DNA of 64,000 bases from Streptomyces subrutilus. Its GTDB lineage: Bacteria; Actinomycetota; Actinomycetes; Streptomycetales; Streptomycetaceae. Location of the stretch: contig NZ_CP023701.1 of assembly GCF_008704535.1 (NCBI RefSeq), forward strand, positions 6,490,001 through 6,554,000. The letters are read 5' to 3'. Below the pieces are notes generated by a model that saw only the letters and a list, made by a program, of their open reading frames with translations, had not been told where the DNA came from and did no database searches. Both the position numbers and the translations under genes were made by a program. Below are positions 59,927-64,000 of the stretch, piece by piece (position 1 is the stretch's first letter; each line of letters begins with the position of its first letter).

Positions 59927-61030
59927 GTGGACGGTGTGGGCGACGTGAACGGCGCGGACGGCGCGGAGGGCGCGGGGCGCGCGGACGGGGGCGGCGGACG
60001 ACTGGTCCACATCGGCTCGTTCACCTCGGGGGGCGGACGCGGGGTCACCACCGCCTCCGTCGACCCGCGGACCGGGGCGCTGACCGTGCTCTCGGCCACC
60101 GCCGCGGTCGCGGACCCCTCGTACCTCGCGGTCGCCCCCGACACCGGCGTGGTCTACGCGGTGAGCGAGACCGAGGAGGGCGCGGTGGCCGCCTTCCGAC
60201 CCACCGGCGGAGGCCTGACCGCCCTGGGGCCGGCCGTGGCCGTCGGCGGCGCCGGCCCCACCCACCTCAGCGTGGCCGCGGGGCGGCTGTTCACCGCCAA
60301 CTACACCTCCGGCGGCGTCAGCAGCCTGCCGCTGGCCGCGGACGGCACGCCGCTCGGGCCCCCCGCCGTCCACGCGCACCGCGGCTCCGGGCCCGACCCC
60401 GAGCGCCAGGAGCGCCCGCACGCCCACCAGGTGCTGCCCGACCCCACCGGCCGCTGGATCCTCAGCGTCGACCTCGGTACCGATTCGGTCCGGGTGTGCC
60501 TCGCCGACCCGGAGACCGGCGCCCTGCGACCGCACGCCGAGACCGCGCTGCGCGCGGGCACCGGACCGCGCCACCTGGCCTTCCACCCCGACGGCTCGGT
60601 CCTCTACGTGCTGCACGAGCTGGAGCCGCAGCTGACCGTATGCCGCTGGGACGCCGGCTCCGGACGGCTGGAGCCGGTCGCGGAGGTCCCGGTGGCCGCC
60701 GCCGCGGCCCCGGGGGGCGCACGGGTCTACCCGTCGGCGGTCGTCGTCTCCCCGGACGGGCGGTTCGTGTGGGCGGCCCTGCGCGGCGCCGACGCCATCG
60801 CCACCCTCGCGCTCGCGGCGGGGGCCGAGGAGCCGCGGCTCACGGGCACGGTGGACTGCGGGGGGAGCTGGCCGCGGGACCTCGCGGCAGACCCCTCGGG
60901 GCGCCGGCTGTACGCGGCGAACGAGCACTCCGGGGACGTCACCTGGTTCGACGTGGACCCGCTCACGGGACTGCCGCGCCGGGCCGGATCGGTGGCCGTG
61001 CCCGCCGCCACCTGCGTGGTCTTCGGCTGA
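59927..61030 (+). CDS. beta-propeller lactonase family protein
   Basis: 367-residue seven-bladed propeller of the 6-phosphogluconolactonase/carboxymuconate-cyclase (Pgl) family. Typical blades include HIGSFTSGGGRGVTTASVD, PSYLAVAPDTGVVYAVSE, PTHLSVAAGRLFTANYTSG, AHQVLPDPTGRWILSVDLGTDSV and PRHLAFHPDGSVLYVLHE. The first ~25 residues are low-complexity Gly/Asp and may be dispensable. GGAGGG precedes GTG 59927. Actual substrate unknown. A strong terminator follows. Confidence 0.87.
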   Translation: MDGVGDVNGADGAEGAGRADGGGGRLVHIGSFTSGGGRGVTTASVDPRTGALTVLSATAAVADPSYLAVAPDTGVVYAVSETEEGAVAAFRPTGGGLTALGPAVAVGGAGPTHLSVAAGRLFTANYTSGGVSSLPLAADGTPLGPPAVHAHRGSGPDPERQERPHAHQVLPDPTGRWILSVDLGTDSVRVCLADPETGALRPHAETALRAGTGPRHLAFHPDGSVLYVLHELEPQLTVCRWDAGSGRLEPVAEVPVAAAAAPGGARVYPSAVVVSPDGRFVWAALRGADAIATLALAAGAEEPRLTGTVDCGGSWPRDLAADPSGRRLYAANEHSGDVTWFDVDPLTGLPRRAGSVAVPAATCVVFG

Positions 61031-61071
61031 CCCCGGCCCGACCGCCACCCGGCGCACGCGCCCGGCACGCC

Positions 61072-61110
61072 GAAGGGCCCCTCACCCGGACGACCGGGTA
61101 GGGGCCCTTC
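61072..61110. terminator. strong bidirectional terminator
   Basis: Arms GAAGGGCCCCTCACCCGG (61072-61089) and CCGGGTAGGGGCCCTTC (61094-61110) form a 17-bp stem with one bulged C and an ACGA loop. It separates the convergent lactonase and chelatase-like genes and is the most terminator-like structure in the window. Confidence 0.85.
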
Positions 61111-61123
61111 CGTTCGGGGCACG

Positions 61124-62035
61124 TCAGTGCGCGGCGCCCTGCGCGATCCCCAGGGCGGCGGAGTACTGCGCGACGGCCAGCTTGCCCAGCGCCGAGTAGG
61201 CGCCCAGCACCTCGGCCGTGGCGCAGTCGGCCTCCTTGCAGGCGGTGTCGAGCAGGCCCTCGGCGGCCTCCGGCCCGATCAGGTACGGCGCGAGCGCGAG
61301 CTGGGTCGAGCCCTCGCGGCGCAGCTGCTCGGCGACCGCGGCCACGGAGCCCTCCTGGTCGAGCGCGGCGGCCATGACCGGGACGGCCAGGCGGGCGGCG
61401 AGCAGCATGCCGGTGATCCCGGCGGCCTGGACGGCCTCCTCGCCGCCGGTGGTCGCCAGGACGATGCCGTCGGCGGCCGTGGTCACGGTGAAGAGCCGGG
61501 CGCGGTCGGCGCGGGCAAGGCCGGCCTCGGAGAGCCGGACGTGCAGCCCCTCGGCCAGCAGCGGGTGCGGGCCGAGCACGTCGGCCAGCTCGGCGGCGGC
61601 CGAGGACTCCATCAGGGCCTGGCGGACCCGGCGCAGCAGACCGCCGTCGGGGCCGGCCAGCAGGGGGACGACCACGGCGTCCGGGCCGGTCGCCGCGGGT
61701 ACCTCATGGCCGGCGGAGCGCGCGAACTCCGCGCGCGCGGCGCGGTCGGCAGCGACGGCGGTCAGCACGCCGGACAGGGACGGGAAGCCGGACGCCTCGT
61801 CACCCTCCAGGAAGCCGATCCGGGCGTCGAGGCCCGGCAGCTCGGAGCGGCCGATGCTGATGATCTCTTCCGCCAGTCCTCGTGAGGCGGCCGAGGGGAC
61901 ACCGGGCACGGCGAGCACCAGCGCGGGCGCGCCCTCGGGCGCCGCCGCGGGCTCGGGCCGGCGGTGCCGTCCGGTCTGGCGGGGTCGCGGCATTCGTACG
62001 GGCAGGCCATTTGCGGGCCCAGTGGGGGAGCTCAT
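61124..62035 (-). CDS. CbiX/SirB-like chelatase family protein, N-terminal active-site His missing
   Basis: 303-residue protein with two CbiX-type halves: residues ~38-150 (ALVLAVPGVPSAASRGLAEEI ... AVVVPLLAGPDGGLLRRV) and ~155-290 (LARADRARLFTVTTAADGIVLATTGG ... STQLALAPYLIGPEAAEGLL). In true sirohydrochlorin chelatases the first strand ends in a catalytic GHGS; here it reads AVPGVPSAAS, with no histidine. It may therefore be a non-catalytic or altered member. C-terminal ACKEADCATAE carries two cysteines. A strong promoter lies 70 bp upstream. Confidence 0.8.
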   Translation of the reverse strand: MSSPTGPANGLPVRMPRPRQTGRHRRPEPAAAPEGAPALVLAVPGVPSAASRGLAEEIISIGRSELPGLDARIGFLEGDEASGFPSLSGVLTAVAADRAARAEFARSAGHEVPAATGPDAVVVPLLAGPDGGLLRRVRQALMESSAAAELADVLGPHPLLAEGLHVRLSEAGLARADRARLFTVTTAADGIVLATTGGEEAVQAAGITGMLLAARLAVPVMAAALDQEGSVAAVAEQLRREGSTQLALAPYLIGPEAAEGLLDTACKEADCATAEVLGAYSALGKLAVAQYSAALGIAQGAAH

Positions 62036-62101
62036 GGCGCCGCATGCTACTGGCTTATCGGAACGGGGTGTTCGGGCAGGGCCTTCTCGGGCGGCATCTG
62101 T

Positions 62102-62135
62102 CCGTATTTATACGGTGAATGTCAGATACGATCAA
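62102..62135 (-). promoter_or_regulatory. promoter and operator of the chelatase-like gene
   Basis: Minus-strand TTGATC (62135-62130) and TATAAA (62112-62107) are 17 bp apart, the best housekeeping-type promoter I see in the window. The perfect CCGTAT-TT-ATACGG palindrome (62102-62115) covers the -10, so a repressor bound there would block initiation. The -35 overlaps the ung stop codon. Confidence 0.65.
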
Positions 62136-62818
62136 CTGACGGACGGCAAGCGCCAGTCCACAGGCTGTGAACCCTGGCCCACGAGCAGGTCGTTCGTCCG
62201 GCTGAACGGACGGGACCCGAAGAAGCCGTAGTCGGCCGACTTGGGGGACGGGTGGGAGGACTCCACGACCGGCAGCTCGCCGAGCAGCGGCCGCAGGTTG
62301 CGCGCCGCCCGCCCCCACAGGATGGAGACCAGCGGCTTGCCGCGTGCGGCGAGCGCCCGGATGGCCTGGTCGGTGACGGCCTCCCAGCCCTTGCCCTGAT
62401 GGGCGTTGGAGCGGCGGGGCGCGGTCGTCAGCGAGCGGTTGAGCAGCAGGACGCCCTGCCGGGTCCACGGGGTGAGGTCGCCGTTGGCGGGCCGTCCGGT
62501 GCCCAGGTCCCGGTGCAGCTCCAGGAAGATGTTGTCGAGGCTGGGCGGCACCGGCCGCACCTCGGGCGCCACCGAGAAGGACAGGCCCACGGCGTGCCCC
62601 GGCGTGGGGTAGGGGTCCTGGCCGACGATGAGGACCCTGACCTCGTCGAAGGGCTGTTGGAAGGCGCGCAGCACATGGGCCCCGGCCGGGAGGTAGGTTC
62701 TCCCCGCCGCAACCTCGGCGCGCAGGAAGTCGCCCATGGCGGCGATCTGCCCCGCCACCGGCTCCAGAGCCCGGGCCCAGCCCGGCTCGACGATCTCGTT
62801 CAACGGTCGTGCTGCCAC
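62132..62818 (-). CDS. ung: uracil-DNA glycosylase
   Basis: 228-residue family 1 UDG that removes uracil from DNA. The water-activating loop [32 protein letters not shown], and the leucine-loop [18 protein letters not shown] near residue 190 are all present. GTG 62818 is the only sensible start. Divergent from the old yellow enzyme gene; its stop overlaps the promoter of the downstream chelatase-like gene. Confidence 0.95.
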   Translation of the reverse strand: MAARPLNEIVEPGWARALEPVAGQIAAMGDFLRAEVAAGRTYLPAGAHVLRAFQQPFDEVRVLIVGQDPYPTPGHAVGLSFSVAPEVRPVPPSLDNIFLELHRDLGTGRPANGDLTPWTRQGVLLLNRSLTTAPRRSNAHQGKGWEAVTDQAIRALAARGKPLVSILWGRAARNLRPLLGELPVVESSHPSPKSADYGFFGSRPFSRTNDLLVGQGSQPVDWRLPSVS

Positions 62819-62873
62819 GGTGGATCACTCTACTGGCCCAGCGCCGCCGCCGGGCGCGGAGCTCGACACGTTT

Positions 62874-62925
62874 GTACGAGAGGTCTCGTAGTACGAGAGA
62901 ATTCGTAGTACGGTGTATCTCGTAC
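62874..62925. promoter_or_regulatory. operator array in the ung/OYE divergent region
   Basis: GTACGAGA occurs at 62874-62881 and 62891-62898, its inverse TCTCGTA at 62884-62890 and TCTCGTAC at 62918-62925. Copies one and two of TACGAGA/TCTCGTA form a perfect palindrome with a GG spacer; TCGTAGTACG repeats at 62886-62895 and 62903-62912 with a 17-bp period. The array lies 47-98 bp before the oxidoreductase start and suggests cooperative binding of a dimeric repressor. Confidence 0.65.
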
Positions 62926-62971
62926 TTAGTCGCCGGTCCCCGGTGCCCCCGGTCACCCCTGGAGAGCCCTC

Positions 62972-64000
62972 ATGAGCGCTGCCCCCGCCCCCTTCGCCGC
63001 CCTCTTCGCGCCGTACGCCCTGCGCTCGGTCACCGTCCCGAACCGGGTGTGGATGGCCGCGATGTGCCAGTACAGCGCCGAGCCCTCCGGTCCGAACGCG
63101 GGCGTGGCCGGGGAATGGCACTTCGCGCACTACGCCGCACGGGCCGTCGGAGGCGCCGGCCTGATCGTCCAGGAGGCCACCGCGGTCTCCCCGGAGGGCC
63201 GCATCTCCCCGTACGACCTCGGGATCTGGAACGACACCCAGGTCGAGGCGCTGCGCCGGATCACCGCCTTCCTCAAGAGCCAGGGCACGGTGCCGGGCAT
63301 CCAGATCGCCCACGCGGGGCGCAAGGCGAGCACCGACCGGACCTGGAAGGGCGGCGCGCCCCTCGGCGCCGACGCCCACGGCTGGCAGCCGGTCGCCCCG
63401 AGCGCCGTCCCGTTCGCCGAGGGCCACCCGGTGCCGCACGAGCTGACGGTCGACGAGATCCACGAGATCACCGGCCAGTTCGCGGCCGCGGCCGAGCGGG
63501 CGCTCGCCGCCGGGTACGAGGTCGTCGAGATCCACGGCGCCCACGGCTACCTCCTCGGCGAGTTCCTCTCCCCGCACAGCAACCGGCGCACCGACGCCTA
63601 CGGCGGCTCCTTCGAGAACCGCACCCGCCTCGCGCTCGAAGTCGTCGACGCCGTACGGGCGGTGTGGCCCGCCGAGCTCCCGCTCCTCTTCCGCATCTCC
63701 GCCACCGACTGGCTGGAAGAGGACGGCTGGACCGCCGACGAGACGGTCCGGCTGGCCGGCCTCCTCCAGGACCACGGAGTCGACCTGCTCGACGTCTCCA
63801 CCGGCGGCCTCGCCCCCGGGGTGTCGATCCCGGTCGGCCCGGGCTACCAGGTGCCCTTCGCGGCCCGGGTGAAGACCGAGACCACCCTCGCCGTGGCGGC
63901 CGTCGGCCTGATCACCGAGCCCGAGCAGGCCGAGAAGATCCTGGCCAACGGCGAGGCCGACGCGGTGCTGCTGGGCCGCGAACTGCTGCGCGACCCCTAC
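62972..64000 (+). CDS. NADH:flavin oxidoreductase, old yellow enzyme family (YqjM type), right end truncated
   Basis: First 343 residues of an FMN-dependent ene-reductase that reduces activated C=C bonds. FMN and active-site features: VWMAAMCQYSAEPSG (Cys of the YqjM subclass near residue 29), IQIAHAGRKAS near 110, VEIHGAHGYLLGEFLSPHSN near 187 with YGGSFENR after it, LLFRISATDWL near 232, and the closing GEADAVLLGRELLRDPY. Only about 15-25 residues should be missing. GGAGAG precedes the ATG at 62972. Divergent from ung; the upstream repeat array implies induction by an electrophile or oxidant. Confidence 0.93.
   Translation, partial: MSAAPAPFAALFAPYALRSVTVPNRVWMAAMCQYSAEPSGPNAGVAGEWHFAHYAARAVGGAGLIVQEATAVSPEGRISPYDLGIWNDTQVEALRRITAFLKSQGTVPGIQIAHAGRKASTDRTWKGGAPLGADAHGWQPVAPSAVPFAEGHPVPHELTVDEIHEITGQFAAAAERALAAGYEVVEIHGAHGYLLGEFLSPHSNRRTDAYGGSFENRTRLALEVVDAVRAVWPAELPLLFRISATDWLEEDGWTADETVRLAGLLQDHGVDLLDVSTGGLAPGVSIPVGPGYQVPFAARVKTETTLAVAAVGLITEPEQAEKILANGEADAVLLGRELLRDPY

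Noticed and set aside
1-64000. tRNA, rRNA, CRISPR arrays, phage or conjugative modules
   Set aside because: I found no cloverleaf-type sequence, no regularly spaced repeat-spacer pattern, and no integrase, capsid or transfer genes on either strand.

Overview
The window is chromosomal DNA from a high-GC actinomycete, almost certainly a Streptomyces. The evidence is strong G/C third-position bias in the genes, many GTG starts, GTGA/ATGA stop-start overlaps, and a complete ramCSAB-ramR locus for the SapB-type morphogen peptide. I see no rRNA, tRNA, CRISPR array, prophage or replication origin. The only likely mobile sequence is a 161-bp miniature inverted-repeat element at 42385-42545.

Left part (1-24000). 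Mostly housekeeping and orphan genes: a truncated SNF2 helicase, an MpaB-type oxygenase, a methyltransferase, a conservon-like GTPase and a separate roadblock protein, a PPOX-fold enzyme, YchJ-like and TesB proteins, a DUF3516 DExH helicase, and a membrane hydrolase. A heterodimeric ABC exporter follows whose two halves have complementary defects. Then come a D-lactate dehydrogenase-type flavo-iron-sulfur protein, a MarR/ABC-exporter divergent pair with a palindromic operator, and an MltG-like transglycosylase.

Sulfur block (24000-29320, minus strand). ssuC-ssuB-ssuA-ssuD plus a flavin monooxygenase form an organosulfonate uptake and desulfonation operon. About 210 bp upstream of ssuC lies a 27-residue leader peptide ending in two cysteines. 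Its start codon sits where transcription is predicted to begin, which suggests cysteine-sensing attenuation from a leaderless ORF.

Light/lipid block (31825-43184). Five genes joined by 4-bp overlaps (MMPL exporter, FAD amine-oxidase-like protein, DUF1365, CFA-synthase-like methyltransferase, DUF1295) are transcribed leftward. A divergent SDR, a class I photolyase and a MerR/B12-binding LitR/CarH-type regulator are transcribed rightward. A convergent ECF sigma factor (LitS-like) closes the block. I read it as a candidate light- and B12-controlled membrane-lipid modification and photoprotection regulon. This is the least described multi-gene system in the window.

Right part (43373-64000). A phosphoglycerate-mutase-like enzyme, an APC permease and a universal stress protein precede the SapB locus: ramC (class III lanthionine synthetase), ramS (precursor with an altered core N terminus), a UUCG-capped hairpin, ramA and ramB (exporter halves) and the convergent ramR. 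Beyond it are a FUSC membrane protein, a HelR-type RNA polymerase-recycling helicase divergent from a GNAT acetyltransferase, a stand-alone nitric-oxide synthase oxygenase, a beta-propeller lactonase, a SirB/CbiX-like protein lacking its N-terminal active-site histidine, uracil-DNA glycosylase, and a right-truncated old yellow enzyme behind a dense operator-like repeat array.
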